64,000 bases of DNA from Spirodela intermedia (GCA_902729315.2 LR746281.1:3222501-3286500); one strand, 5' to 3'; positions 1 through 13,734 are shown, counted from the stretch's first letter. Program-made: numbers and translations. The notes: a model not told the origin generated them from the sequence alone.

Positions 1-856
1 TGAATGTCACCTCGGTGATGACTGACCCCCGTCGCAGAACGGTCACCGCGACGGTGCCATTCTAGGAAGCGGGTGATTCTCCCAGGGTTTCAGCTGATGA
101 ACCTTGAGTTGACCTACGATTAAGGCGAGGTTGACTTGGGTAGTCTTAACCCAATGAATGAGGCAAAATCCACGGTTTGCCATAATTGGAGTATTATGAA
201 AAAGTTTGATTAGTTAAAATATAGTAAATATAATAGTGGTTGACCAGGAGGCGAATAGCGAAAAGGAGATGTCGGTAGTATTTAGAGCGTCTACAATAAT
301 GGATCTACGCCTTGAGACTTTTTTTTCGGTTTTCTACGTTTGACCTTCCGGGGTTCTCTAGCTCCAATGAAATTTCCATGCAATTTATGGAAATTGGTCC
401 GTGCGTGAGGTATATGATTCAAGTATTCTGAGGTGCCCCCAGATGAATTCCTGACGAAGATGCTCGAGTATGGGCCCAGTCAGACGTTCCGGATTTCTGC
501 TGTAGTCTCGCAGTTTGGAGAGGAGAGAGAGAGAGAGAACAGGTGTCGTTGGGTTGCAGTGGGAAAGCGTGGAAATGGAAGAAACGGCGGCGGGAAAGCG
601 GGGGAGGGATCGTCACTGGTGCACGCAAGGAAGTCGGAGTCGGGAGGAGAAGAGGAAGCGATGTTCCCCAAGCAAGAGACGGCGCGTGGCCCACACCATC
701 CCAAGCTTGCTTGCGGGTTCCCTCTCGCTGCCGCCGCCGCCGCCGGCGCGACCTTCCCGGGCGCTCGGCCGTATATGAGCGGCCCCTCTTGCGCCAAGAG
801 AAGGGCAGCGTCGCCGCCGCCGGCCCTCTCCCCGGCCATTTCCCTTTCGCCCCAGG
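1..856. other. upstream region of the first gene
   Basis: No coding region is supported here. The first ~430 bases have mixed composition with no recognisable domain in any frame. From about 520 the sequence becomes GC-rich, with a short GA run (about 521-537) and a CCG-rich stretch (731-748), as is common in plant 5' leaders. A TATA-like string (gtatatga) at 771-778 lies about 80 bases before the start codon at 857 and could be the core promoter. Long open frames across 433-1025 on both strands come from this GC-rich composition. Confidence 0.5.
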
Positions 857-1938
857 ATGGGCATCGCCATGAGCCTAGTGGGCAAGATGGGTAAGCTTCT
901 CCCCTCCCTGAATCTGTTGGGTCTCCTTCGACAACTGTCGCCACCCCTCGTCCTTCTCCTCTCCTTACTGATGCATCTGATGCATGCATGCCTTCGACGA
1001 AGAACTCTTTCTCCTTTGAATGCATCGGGATGATCTGCCGTTGACCCTGATCGCCGATGTGATTATCCTTTTGAAACCCCAGAAGTCAACGCCCGTCGAC
1101 CCCGTAGGATGTTACCTCGGCATCTCTAGCATCAACCGAGGGGGGTGGGGTGTGATTGTTGATATGCTTTGCTTGTGCTTAAACATGAAGCGAATATTAG
1201 CCGTGTTTGAGCAGAGATCTTGGTCACTCGGGCTCCTCGGCCTCCACGGTTGTTCGTGAAAAATCAACCACCCCCTGATCCCGAGAGGTCTCAACGGGTG
1301 TGGGTCTGACTTCGTTGGCTTCTTCCTAGGGATGCCTGTGTCTCTCTCGGCATTGACCGACAGGATTTTCGATCAGTTCTTCAGCAAGGAGATCAAAACC
1401 TTTGAGGAATTCCACATCCATTACCTTGAGGTTTGCAAGTAAGGCTTCTTCTGTTCTTATTTCCAACCAATAAAATCTTTACGTCTACACCCCCGCGAGT
1501 AGAAAACTGATCCTCCCGACTTTCTCGCAGCAAGCTGAATTCAACCATGATCGGGCAACACTACGTGGCGCCGGAAATGGCGAAGATCAAGGTCAACGCG
1601 AAGAATTCAACTCGTGTGCATTTTTTTCATTGAGATGCTGAGGTTCGTTCTACATGCAGGAATGCTACAATAATTGGTCGAAGGAAGCGGACACCCAGAA
1701 GAAGAAGGACCTGATCGTCAGCCTCCTGACAGATCACGTCAAGCTGACCCAGACCGACCCTTCGGTGATGATGACCGCCCTGGTGGTGCCGCCCGCCGCC
1801 ATGATCCTCAAGAGGGCTGGAGAGAACGTCCCCCAGGTTAAGAGATTCCGGCTGAACCTCGTCCCCGACTATCTCTTCGTTCCCGCCGTCACCTTCTTCG
1901 CCCTCTTCGGAACCAAGGCGCTGAAGAATCAGGCCTAG
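857..1938 (+). CDS. small plant protein of unknown function, 160 aa, four exons
   Basis: Exons are 857-890, 1330-1438, 1531-1591 and 1660-1938. All junctions are GT-AG and the phases join to 483 nt. The start at 857 (MGIAMSLVGK) is the ATG just before the first donor and gives a continuous frame. The protein has an amphipathic N-terminal part (DRIFDQFFSKEIKTFEEFH, about residues 22-40) and a charged middle. It has two hydrophobic stretches, about residues 103-118 and 137-152; the second, near the C-terminus, could anchor the protein in a membrane. The layout recalls a small plant-only family often labelled, on weak grounds, calcium ion-binding; I see no EF-hand loop. Function is unknown. The gene structure is well supported; the family name is from memory and less certain. 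Confidence 0.83.
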
Positions 1939-1941
1939 CCC

Positions 1942-1944
<3 letters not shown>

Positions 1945-1987
<43 letters not shown>
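1945..1987 (+). repeat. (AG)n microsatellite in the 3' UTR
   Basis: A nearly perfect run of about 21 AG units begins seven bases after the stop codon of the 160-residue protein gene, inside its probable 3' UTR. Confidence 0.95.
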
Positions 1988-1993
<6 letters not shown>

Positions 1994-2034
1994 GGTGTCT
2001 GCGTCGTGGTGAGCCTGACTGTGCTCGCAGCCTC

Positions 2035-2040
2035 AATAAA
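2035..2040 (+). promoter_or_regulatory. probable poly(A) signal AATAAA
   Basis: A canonical AATAAA lies 97 bases after the stop codon at 1938, a normal distance for a plant polyadenylation signal. It would end the first gene before the G-box at 2194. Confidence 0.6.
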
Positions 2041-2191
2041 GCGTGAGACGTCAGGGTTCGTGAGCTCATGAGTGTGGAGCCGGGCATCCGATGATTCGCA
2101 TTCCGGTGACCGGATTTGGAGAAAGGTCTTCTTATATTCAGTAATTAACTCTTTTGGAACAATTAGTTAAGAAATTATCGACATGCTTTAT

Positions 2192-2202
2192 GCCACGTGT
2201 CG
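2192..2202 (+). promoter_or_regulatory. G-box/ABRE-like element (GCCACGTGTCG)
   Basis: CACGTG at 2194-2199 sits in the context GCCACGTGTCG, which also contains the ACGTGTC form of the ABRE core. It is about 130 bases upstream of the PPR start codon at 2330. Such boxes bind bZIP and bHLH factors in plants; function here is inferred from position only. Confidence 0.45.
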
Positions 2203-2329
2203 GGCGGGCGACGGCTCGCCGCTGCCGTCGGGGTATCAGTCGAACATTTGAACCTTCTCCGCTTTATCCTCTCTTATCGCCTTCGCCCACGGCCAGCTGG
2301 GGGGATCGATCTCCTGGCCTACGTCCGCC

Positions 2330-5300
2330 ATGGCCGCCACGGCAGCGTCGCCCTCGCTGTCGCCTTCGCCTTCCTGCCCTCCCGAAGCCCTGACGTTCCT
2401 GGCGGCCTCCAGAACCCGGAGTATGCACGCCACAGTGCCCACCTGCTTGCGCCCTCCTCAGCCGAGGGTGCCGCTCGGCCAGCTTCGACAGAACCAGGTC
2501 TCCTTCTTGCGGTCTGTGTGTCACGAGGAGCCATTAATTGGTGGCCGTGGCCCCGCCGCCGTCCAGTTTCTGGTCGGACGGGACAGCTCGAGCTGCTGCG
2601 CTCCTGTCAGGTGCTCCATCTCTCAGGTCCATAACTACGGTACAGTTGACTACGAGCAGCGTGGTCGGCTGAAGTGGAACTCCCTCTACCGGAGGATCGC
2701 AATGACGGAGGATCCCCGGGCCGGGGCTGGTTTGGAACTGGAGAGGTGGGAGTCAGAGGAGAAGAAGCTGTCCAAGTGGGAGCTATGCCGCGTCGTGAAG
2801 GAGCTGCGGAAGTTCCGCCGGTACAAGCTCGCACTCGATGTCAGTGCAGGTTCCTTCCCGCTTTATTTTTACTGCTTAATTTCACCTCGGATGACATTGT
2901 CATTCCATATTTCCGCCTGAGATGCTATTTATTTGAAATAAAAATCTCAGAATTACTCAAGTAGAAATTCTTTAGCTCCTTCCCCAACCTGCTTCTATTT
3001 ATCACAGGCGTAAATATGGTACCATGTGCAGATCGAAGTCGAATTTTGGAGCATTTTTGAATTTTTTTGTGTTTTTACATTTTGTTGTTGCTATTGACAT
3101 TGAACTCGTGCGTGTAGTAGAAGGGATGATTTTCTAGCATAAACTCACTCCACCAAAAAAATTGAAATGAATTTTTTAATCAGAATTTTCGATAGAAAAA
3201 TTTCTTTCCTGATATGAGCCCTCTCTCCATGGTCTCCAATCTCCTTGCTCTGTACATGGGTAGCATGAAAAAAATGGCTGTTTCCATCTCAATATAGAGG
3301 ATGTGGTAGAAAAAAACTTATGAAAAATATAGATGCTTAAGGCAGGCCATGCCGCAATGGTGACAGGGTAGATTCTATTTCCCCAGTTATGGACCTTATT
3401 ACGGCAGTTTACTTTATGTACATATTCAAATGAGGAACCTGTCTCATCACACAAGCCTGAAAATGTTTATTTATTACCGTGAAATAATTTGGCTAGTTGT
3501 GTGACACACCCTTTCCTGCACAGCACCATTCGTTCTTTGCATATATCCCTGTTTCGAACTTGTTTCACCTCGGGTGACATTCTCATTCCATTCTCTGGGC
3601 ATTTATATTTAATTCAATTAAGGATATGGGACAGAACTTTGAGGCTTTGCTTTTCCTTTTTTATTACGAGTTTGTTTTTCAGTTTGTCAGCCTACTTTTG
3701 AGAAAAAAAAAATTCCCCTAGAATGGCCCTTTTAGTTTATTAACTCGTTATTAAACTGACAAGTTGTTATTGCTTCAACACTTTTTAGTTGGTCGATCCT
3801 TCCTTGATGACAAATGTATAATTATAGTTAGATCTCTGATACGATCCTCTTTAAAAGTATTTGATTGGGGCAAGTTGGGTGAGAAATCATGTTGTATTGA
3901 TCAAGCAAACTCGTACAGAAAAGTATGGATAGGATGTCAAAGTGACAGTTCTTAATGGAACACCATATAAAGAAGAAAGAAAAGAGAACTAAGGTGAGGA
4001 ATGAGATTCGAGAGGATCCCCTGCCTCTCCTAGTCTGGACCTTCTGTCCCCTTATTTCATTCCTTAGAGCTCTATTTATGTTCCTCTATCATTCTCATCT
4101 TAGACTTCCAATCTGTGGAAGTCTCTCGAAGTTTCTTCCAAGTGCTTCACACATGTCCCCCCTTATCATTCTGAGTCAACCATGGATCTCTGAATGGCAA
4201 GATATCCTTGATCGCAAAAAAAAAAAAACTGCTTTTGAAGATCCACTCCTTGCATGATGCACTAACTGCCTGGTTTCTTGCAAGATGAGCAACATAAAAT
4301 CACCAAAGTTTTTGAAATGTCTTTCTCCTAAATGAAATTTTTTCACATAATTAGGCTTCTATCACAGTGTCCTTTTTGATTATGAGACTGATCCAAAGCT
4401 TTTCAAGTGTCTTTGTGCTCCCAGCCAATAAACTCAACGTTTCTGTTGTGGGATCAAGAATTGTTCATGTAATCAATCTTCTGCCACATTTATGCAGTTT
4501 ATTGTTAGTCTGATTCAAAGTTTCGAATGTATTTTTTGAATGATTTAAAAATGAATGCTTTTGAATTAACTAGTAATGGGTCAAAATAAAAGTTCTTGGA
4601 TTCCATAAAGATATGAAAATGGATATGGTCCTTGGCTATGGTGATTTGGTTCGCCCAGACCAATGCTTCGATTCATCATTTGTGAAGATGGATCTGTAAT
4701 CCTTTCATTAATAGGCTGAGGATCTACTCTTTTATTTTTCAAAATTTGTAGAGCATGGGGAGTATAAAATCTCTTGTTTTAGCAATATCGATGTTATTTC
4801 ACGTTGACTATGTGTGCATGAAGAGGGTTGTGGGCTTGTTGGACGTATTCTTTTGTTTGCTTTCATTAATTGGTCTGTAATATGCTTCCACATTTACCGT
4901 GAGAAAGATGAATGAGACCAGAAGAAATAAGATAAGTATCCATTGAAATATAACGGTGGAAAAATGTCTTGAGATATAGGGATGTGATGATGAATGAATG
5001 AATAGTGGAAGAGAAGCAGGAGTCTTCCATGAATTGACTCCTCACATGTCTAACAGTTTAGTGAGGTGAGAGAAATTCCTTCAGAACGAATTGATATAGG
5101 GATGTAATGATGAATGGATGAATAGTGGAAGAGAAGCAGGACTCTTCCATGAATTGACAGCAGCAGTTCTTACAATCGTGTGAGGTCACTGAACGTACAA
5201 TGCGGTCTAGAGATTAATGCTGTTTTCATTTGAGAATGAATGAAAACTAGCACACCACTACATCAGAGGTATTCTCCAATTCACAACACTTCACTGCATC

Positions 5301-8300
5301 AGAAATATTGTCAAATTCAAAGACCGTCTGATGCTCAATTCACCAATAAAGAATCATCCTAGATATAGGGTTCCCTTGTTGTATCACTGCATTAATGATT
5401 ATGATGTCTCTTTGTCTATGGACTGCACTTGACATAGTTTTATATATAATGTGTTTTTTAATTCGGAGTTTTGAAGTGTCTTTATTTACTCTACGTTTCT
5501 TGATCTAGATGCTTGGGGATTTCCTTGAACTTTTCCGTTGGAGTTAACAGGAGAACCCCAGAAGAGAGGCAGCATTCTTTTCTTAGTCTGAAAACCCTTT
5601 TTAGGGTAATAGCTTTCTTTTCCACAGAGGATGCTTATGTGATCTTGGGTTTCCCTATATGTCTCGCAGGAAATCTTCTTTAACCCTGAGTCCATTACTA
5701 TCATCATCATAGGTATGATGCCATCAAAATAATGATTGAGCAGGAGTCGATTGTCTGACTGAGTGTCTGCATTCTAGAAATAAGTGGTCCTCAGATATGG
5801 ACTAGTATCAATAACATGTTTCAATTCACTGATAATTTTTTTTTCCTGCAACCATTTATTCTTTGCCATTGCTTGTGTGATACTTTCCCTTCGCTTTATT
5901 CTGTCTTCACATTGTGATTTTTATGTTAGAGATCTAATGCCTGCATTGCCTTTCCACTAAGAAAGCAATACCTTCGTATCATTCCCTCTCTTCTCCTCTC
6001 ACTTATCAATAAATTCCTCAAGAATATCGTTTCTCTGACTGCCATTTTTACACGACAACTTTGTTTGTTGGTCACATCTGTTTGTTAGCCACATCTGCCA
6101 TGACAGTCCATTGATCATTGACATAGTGTATTTTTTGGTCTTTTTCTGTTAAAGATGATGCTCTTTTCCTGATAGACATGGCATGTGCTGCAGATTTTTT
6201 TTGTCCAGACACTCATTTCTTTCCCTCCTAGTAGCCTGAAACTGTACTGGAATGATCAAATCCCAACTGCAAAGATCTATCTTCTAAAGCTTAATCTTAA
6301 TAAGTAGTTGTCACAATCGAAAAGAAAACTCAGATTAGTTGTCATCTGAGATGGTATCCGCTCCAATTTGCATGTTGTTTCCTTCTCGTATTGTGTCTTG
6401 CGCTATCTATCTTCTAAAGCTTAATCTTAATAAGTAACTTGGCCTGCTTACTTCCTGAGATGCTGACAGCATGAGCCATGCTTTCTGATTATTCCCAGCG
6501 CCTCCAAGTGTTGTAATGGAACTCAGGATCCAAGATGCTTACAGTTCTGAGTCTTGTGATATCTTTGTTCTCCATGTTATCAGTTGGAAAGGGAGTAGAA
6601 CATAACTCATGATTAGCTGGTCAGTAATTTTAGTAATAATATCAGTATGAACTCTATTGATGAGAATTGTCTCTCTTGATTTAGCCCGCATATAGCTAAG
6701 ATGCAGAATCTTTTGAAGGGTAGACGTCCATTTCGGTGCTTAGACTTCCTGTTCGGGTTAGTCACAAATGTAACTTGAATGTTGCCAAATTGAAACCACT
6801 TTCAGCCTTGTCATTAGGTATTCTATTTGCATATGAACGTTATTGGTCTCAAGACTGCTTGAAATTCTTCTTCTGTGCTTTAATTCAATATCATGTTCTT
6901 TTGATTCCTAAAGGATTTTGTGCTGACCTCATTGCCATGTATCATGATTTACATCATCAGCTGTGAGCAAACCACTGAATTATAAGGATGCATAAATGAA
7001 TGCATGATGTGTGATGAAGTATCATGTACTAAATGAACACCAATTTTCATCATAATGGCCTTGTGAATAGGCATCATTTCTTTTTCCCAGGAACTTCATG
7101 TGATATATTTTCTGTCATTCCTCAAGACGGCTCCCAATCCCCTCCTACCCCTTACAAAATTCCGTGGCAATTTTCTTTATTAGGAAATATTCCTTCACTT
7201 AATTATGGATAGTGAAAGATGCTTTTCACGTATCTGTAAAAGGCCCTATTTTCCTGGGAGATAAACATTTCTTATCCCTTTCAGATTCTCATATCTGGAA
7301 TTGTAAATTTCTTTTTTTTGAAACTGGTTCACATGAATATTATTATTTTGCTTTATCTATCCAATTTTCTCTCTGCCAGGTATATGAGTGGATGACCGCA
7401 CAAGGAGAGAGATTCAATATCTACTCCAGTGACATTGCTATACAATTGGATCTTGTCTCCAAAGTGCGGGGAGTATCAGAAGCGGAAGACTACTTTGCTG
7501 AACTCTCTGACACCTTCAAGGACAAGCGCACCTATGGGGCTCTTCTAAATGCTTACATGCATGCAAAATTGAAGGAGAAGGCAGAGGCCATATTCGAAGT
7601 AATGAAAGAAAAGGATTACGTGACAGATGCACTTCCTTTTAATGTGATGATGACTCTCTACATGAACCTTGGAGAGCACGAGAAGGTGGAGTCCATCATC
7701 ACAGAGATGAAGGACAGGAGAGTAGCAATGGACATCTACTCCTACAATATCTGGATCACCACATGTGCCGGCAGAGCTGACACCCTGGAGATGGAGCGGG
7801 TGTTTGAGGATATGAGCTCCGATGAGAGTATAAATCCAAACTGGACCACTTACAGCACGCTGGCAACCATGTACATCAGACTTGGTGACACTGAAAAGGC
7901 CGAGAAGTGCTTGAAGGATGTCGAGCTCAGGGTCACAGGCCGGGATCGGCTGTCCTTCAACTACCTACTTGGGCTCTATGGGCTCATCGGGAAGAAGGAT
8001 GAGGTCTACCGCATCTGGGATTGGTACAAGTCCAGCTTCCCCAGCATACTCAACACAGGTTACCACTCGATGCTCACATCTCTGGTGAAAGTCGGGGACA
8101 TGGATGGGGCAGAGGCAATCTACAGGGGCTGGACGTCCACAACAGCAAACCATGACCCCAAGATCTGCAATATAATGATGGCATGGTATGTTCGGGAAGG
8201 GATGGTGGCCAAGGCCCAGACTTGCCTCGATGACTTGCTGGATGCAGGTGGAAAGCCAAACCCGAGTAGCTGGGAGATACTCTCAGCTGGGTACATCAAG

Positions 8301-8555
8301 GCCAAGCAGGCTTCCATGGGTCTACACTGCCTTAGGCAGGCTGGCTGCATGGAGCGGCCAAAGAAGTGGAGGCCCAGGCCGGTGACTGTGGCCAATTTCC
8401 TGGTCCTCTGTGCTGAACAGGATGATGCAGCTAGCGTGGAGGGGCTGCTCGAGCTCTTAAGGAATGCTGGCTGTCTCGACAGTGACGAGTACAAGTCACT
8501 GATCAGCACCTATGCTGGAGAAGCTCTGAAAAAGAAGGATGTGGTGGCCAGATAG
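2330..8555 (+). CDS. P-class pentatricopeptide repeat protein, At1g02150-like
   Basis: Exon 1 is 2330-2839 and exon 2 is 7380-8555. They join in phase 0 (GAT|gtcagt ... tgccag|GTA) to give 561 residues. The first ~95 residues are rich in Ser, Pro and Arg with few acids, fitting an organelle transit peptide. From HNYGTVDYE (about residue 101) through KWELCRVVKELRKFRRY and VYEWM, the sequence closely follows the Arabidopsis At1g02150 type. Exon 2 then carries about nine to ten degenerate 35-residue helical-hairpin repeats (for example TYGALLNAYMHAKLKEKAEA and PFNVMMTLYMNLGEHEKVES). P-class PPR proteins bind single-stranded organelle RNA and affect its stability, processing or translation; the target is unknown. 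No DYW or E domain is present. The intron is 4540 bp, long for a PPR gene, since most lack introns. The exon 1 start could differ, but the repeat region is secure. Confidence 0.92.
4973..5158 (+). repeat. two 66-bp direct repeats in the PPR intron
   Basis: The blocks 4973-5038 and 5093-5158 match with about three differences and start 120 bp apart. They begin gatatagggatg and end gaattgac. They lie inside the large PPR intron and code for nothing recognisable. Confidence 0.9.
6276..6436 (+). repeat. two identical 31-bp direct repeats in the PPR intron
   Basis: The 31 bases at 6276-6306 recur without change at 6406-6436, offset 130 bp. They contain the HindIII-like string aaagctt followed by aatcttaataagta. 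The flanks differ, so this looks like a short local duplication. Confidence 0.9.
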
Positions 8556-11500
8556 GCAATGGCCCTGTAATGTTCCTGATTCTCAGTAGCCGACCTGCTC
8601 TCTAAAGTCCTCTCTGCCAAGGCTGCCCCCACTTGCCACGGGTTGATATGATATGTAGCGGCGTTTTTCTCTATGGGTCCGATTTGTTATGAGATTCCTG
8701 GATCCAGTTGTTTAGTACTATCGTCAAGTGAATAAGATCCATGGTATAATTGCCAGTGCAATGGAAGTTCCAGGCAGTCCGGAAAAAACGCAAATGGCTG
8801 CTAAGAACGAGGGAGTTATTGGTGCCTTAACCTTCCAGGTAAGCCATTCTATGACCATGTATGTTTCCACAATTTTCTGTAGTGAGTTGAGTTCGACTCC
8901 TTCATGTCTAGTTAATTCTGAAGCTTGTTTTGGGTTCTTCACTAAGCGTTTCTTCTGTCCGTCTTTGAATGGATTCCATGAACCTTCTACTCTCTCCTCT
9001 CGTCAAAGGTGGCAATATCACAGTAGAGAAGGTGGTTCAGCACGTCTTCAGTCCTCTGGGAGGATCTTAATCTAGCACAGTGTGAACATTGGGATTGGCG
9101 TTTGGCTTTTTCAGTTTTAACCCCCCTGAAAGCACCCTGAAAGGACCCTGAATTAGAGAAGATCCGAGACTTTGTCCTACTCGGAAATACTCTCCTAATT
9201 AGAAGATCATAAAAAGTAAAATATCAATATAATATTCTCTCAGAGTAGGTTATATTATTTTAAAAAAAGAGTCTATCTTGAAAGTATTTATTGCATAGTT
9301 TTGCATTATTTACTCCTCTCCAATATGTTGCAATTTCTTGTTACTTTCTCCATACATAATGCAAAGTCTTTGCAAGACACTTTCTGAAATTAGAGCCGAT
9401 TAGTTTCAATGTCGCATTCTATTGATACATATCTCTGTGTCGTATATCTTTTTTTTTTTTGGTTTTATGCCATTGAAAAACTTCAACAACAAATGAAGAC
9501 ATAATCTGTAATATATGCATTAAATTATTGAGTGATATTGATATTATATGCCAATATCATGCCTTATTCATGGGTGGAAATTGATTTTCGGTTAATCATA
9601 CACATTGACAGGGAAATTAAGACGTTGATCTTCCTCTTAACTCCTAGTTTTAACTTAGGATTTAATCTAAAGCATCAAATTCAGTTTTTATATAATGGTA
9701 AAGCATAAGCTTCAATTTTTTTATCTTTAATGAGCATTTATCTATGGAGTATCAATATAAATGAAAAATATCTCCACCTATTCCCTATAGGATATCATCT
9801 AATATTGGATAAAATACTCAAATAAATGCCATAGTTTCAGTCACATATTGAGATGGCCTGAACTTGTTATTTATCCCAAAAATAGACTCCTTTAAGTGAA
9901 TTAAAGTTTGTGACCTTGATAATTTTATAAATCTGGGATCAAAATAGGCACTTTAATGGTTATAATGTTAGCAACACAGTCAATTCTTTTAATTGGCACA
10001 AGGTTTCCAATTAATATGTATCTTGAAATTTCTATGAATCATGAATCCTGTCAATAATGTGTGAGACAACTTTGTGAATACTTTTTATTCTTTCATATAG
10101 AAACAAAGTGTCACAAGTGACAATGTGACTACATTGAAGTCATCCATACCCATGTATTATAAAGACTGTTGGGCTTTAATTGATCTGGTATAGATTATTA
10201 ATAGATGCAATTGTTATTTGGTGTATTGAAATCCGTTAAAATGTATCATATTTTACTATAAATAGATGTAAATGTACTAAAGTCCATTAACATGTAAAAC
10301 TGAAAAAAAATAAAATCATAAGCAGCATGTATACCATTGTATCAAAATAGTACTATGACAATTGCCGCACAATCTGACCCACCTGATCTGACCTTATCTA
10401 CTCACAAATAATAAGTTCCTACAACCCAAGTTTAATTGACCTCTTATTTCACATTGTACATGATGAGAGGTGAACCTTCCTACCTTTGTCTTTTATCAAG
10501 TTCTATGGGTATTTTTACATCATGAAATATTGTAATAGGGATTGATGTCTCTACCATATAGATAGCCCTTCAAGTCAAACACAAAATTTCATACAAGCTT
10601 ATTTTTTGGGCCCAAGTTCAGAAAATTTTCTAGATTAGGTAAAAAAATTATTGGGACACATTCATTGGCATTACCAATGGACTTATTGAATTGAGAGATC
10701 AGATTACTACGGTGTCTACCCTCCAAAAGGCACCATACCTTAACTCATACCCTATAGGTCGTATTCATAGTTTTCCCTCTCTCCTAGCAAAGCAAGTAAT
10801 TTTTACTCTAAAAAAGTTTTTTTGCACAATAATTAGGATTCACTTAGTCCAAACACTTTGCTTAAATTGCTAATAGTCTATGTTAGGTATCACAAGATAT
10901 TAAATTTTGAAATACAATGATTTAATATTATTGGTGAACTAAAAAGCTAAATAATATATACACTGTGAGCAACAATAAAATATTTAAGTAGCATGAGTTA
11001 AGTGTTGACATTTGGCAATCATGAGTCAACACTTCAACATATAATAGAGAGCAAAGTACTCATGATATGACGCATCAAGATAATTGTTGGCATATCAACT
11101 ATATGAAGTAGGTTAACACATGGTTAGTCACTTGGATGGTAAGGATTAGCAGCAACCTTTTACATGTTGAGACATTATAGTATGATAACCATTTTTGTCT
11201 CAACTATCATCACCAAGACTTATGTTTTTACATAGGTAACATGTCAACCCTAACATGAAGACCATAAAATAATTATGTATTGCAACTTATGTTGGCTATG
11301 CATTCTCATTTGACATTCCCATTATACTAAGGTGTCGAGACTAGCTTAATTCTCATTTTGATCCAACAATGATTAAAAAAAGTTGAATAAAAAAGCTAGT
11401 TTCCTGCAATAGCAATTATAAGTTTTCCATTTGCTACTTGTATTACCCAACATGTAAAGGATCATTAGTTTTGAAAATGTTGAAGACATCAAGTTGCCTC

Positions 11501-13734
11501 ACCAAGCTTAAAGAAGCTCTTGAAGTTCTTCTGAGACACCATATTTTATAAGGAGGTTCCTTAAGTGAATATTATGACTTTTAGAATTTGAATACAAGAG
11601 AAGCAAGAAAGCTGTAGTCATAACTCCTTAGAATACATTTCAAAATAGGGCTAGTATAGTTCTATGAAGGATTAGTGGGCACTTCTATAAGTTGACTAGC
11701 TATAGCTTAAGGGGTAATTTGTTAAAAAGATTTAAACAAATATTTTAATTGTATTGGTTTGACTCATATTAGACTAGTATAAATTTTTGAGTGTTATTAC
11801 TTTTTTTTTTCTCATAATTTTTATTTAGCATCGATTATATAAAATAGGACTATTATCCCCTCCATTAATAAGCATCATTATGGTAAAAAAGTCTCTAATT
11901 TGGTTTTATCTTGTCATCTTATTTGGTTATTCTATCAATTATTTGTCATCTTACTTGGATAAACTATGTTTGAAAAATTCAACTAAAATGGTTGGCAAAG
12001 TGATCTTTTAACCTAGATGAGCTCCTTTGCCTTGGTTTCTCATGACTCCCTCACCCTTGATAGAGGCATCTTTTCCTCATGGCCAAGATGGGAAATCCCA
12101 ATGTCTAGACAAGATGAGGAGAGGGTTCCTCTATAAGGGTTAGTTACACTAGTTTGTTATAGCTCTAACCCAATAGGAGGCATGTACTTGTTAGAAACTC
12201 TATTTCCGTCTTTGGTAGAAGGGCTTTATTGCTCATGATCAAGTTATTTGAAAGTGTTGTCAAGATTTTTCTCCCACTAGTCTTCTGAACTCTTAGCAAG
12301 AGAATTCAGGGTTATTTGGCCCATATAGACCAAAATAGGAACCAAGAGGTTGGTGCATGTTCTCTGAAGGCTCCTTTTAGATTCTCTCTTGTACCTCGCT
12401 CACAAGCATCATTTAAACCCTAGTGAAATAACTAGTGATCTTGAAAGATATAACTTCAAGACCTTGAGAATTTCAAATAATTACAGGTATGAAAACCTCA
12501 TTAAAGGAGGCTCTCACAACTTGAATGGTGTAACTATTCATTGCAAAAAGCTTCTCCTTTGCCACATACACCTTGGGTAGCTTTCTTTCATCTATAGTTT
12601 TAATTTTAGGCAACCAAGTCATCATAATTTTTAAGACATTGCCTACTAAGTCTAATGGCTATTTTTGGATTGAGTGCAATACGATTTAAGAGTTGAAAAT
12701 GGTGCCAAATGTGTTGACCTAGTGTCAATGAGTTTGCTACTTGAAATATGTCTCAACCCATATCATTTAACTGCCAAGCCTCACACAATGTACTCTCTAG
12801 ATTTTATCATGTTCTCACTCCTACACATTATGTCCTATGTTTTGCTTCTTTTTTTCTATTTACGAGGCCTATCAACACTTTGGTACTTAATTAGTCTAAG
12901 TTGTGTTTGCAAACATTTTGAGTTAGTAAAATGATTTAAACATATTTTCCAACTTAACATTATCTTCAAATGATTTCCTCCATAATTTGCTAGTATGTGA
13001 AATTTTAAAATAATATTTTAAGTAAATCTAGATGTTTTGTCAAATAGTTAGATGGTTTCATGTGACAAAGAGTCTCAATATGCCTAATAAATTAGAATTG
13101 ATGTTATTTTTGTTTACTTTAGAGATTATGATGTTTTGATAATGAAAAAAATGGAAGAAAAAATTGATAAAGTTAATGATGGTAAAAGTAATATTTTTTG
13201 ATGATTGTAACAGTTGTTAGTGAGGAAAGCCTTGTTATTTGGAAAGTATCAAGAGTAAAATTTTCGTTTTACATTACAAGCTAAAATGAGTATTTTTTTG
13301 ATTGTTGAAAAAGTCCAAACTTGTTGTATACACTATAAAATGATTTATGATATTTATTGAATATTTTTTTTGTAACTTTATCAATAAATTTTTGTATACT
13401 CAATCACCTCTTTGAAACAAATATTTTTAGGTATTAAATGGCTGTTCAAAAGTCAGAAAAATAAGAAAAATTGGTGCATATCTAAGGTAGACTCTTCAAC
13501 AAGAAGCATGAGGAACAATGATGAATTAAAAACTAACGGCTAATAATTCAAGTGAAACAAAGTTAAAAGGAATATCCTCAATTATATGCTTTCCAACCAA
13601 GAAGTTAACGTTTATAAACCTCTAAGAAACTTGGGGCTTAAGAAAAGAAGAGTGAGTTCTCCTCTTAAGCAAGCCTCTAATAACTTATGAGTGAAAATTT
13701 GAGATAGTTGGAATTATTAAATCTAGTGATAAAG
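8556..13734. other. 3' UTR then AT-rich intergenic DNA
   Basis: The first ~200 bases are the PPR 3' UTR. An open frame at 8728-9075 has no recognisable domain. From about 9100 the DNA is strongly AT-rich, with short open frames only (for example 10691-10873 and 12674-12934) that match no family I know. I see no RNA gene. Parts of 12000-12600 are less AT-rich and may be decayed mobile DNA, but I could not assign a class. Confidence 0.55.

Noticed and set aside
433-1025. Several long frames on both strands before and over the first gene
   Set aside because: They result from GC-rich leader DNA. The real frame is defined by splice junctions and the conserved later exons.
8728-9075. 115-codon frame after the PPR gene
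   Set aside because: It overlaps the likely PPR 3' UTR and downstream DNA, an opposite-strand frame overlaps it, and no domain is visible.
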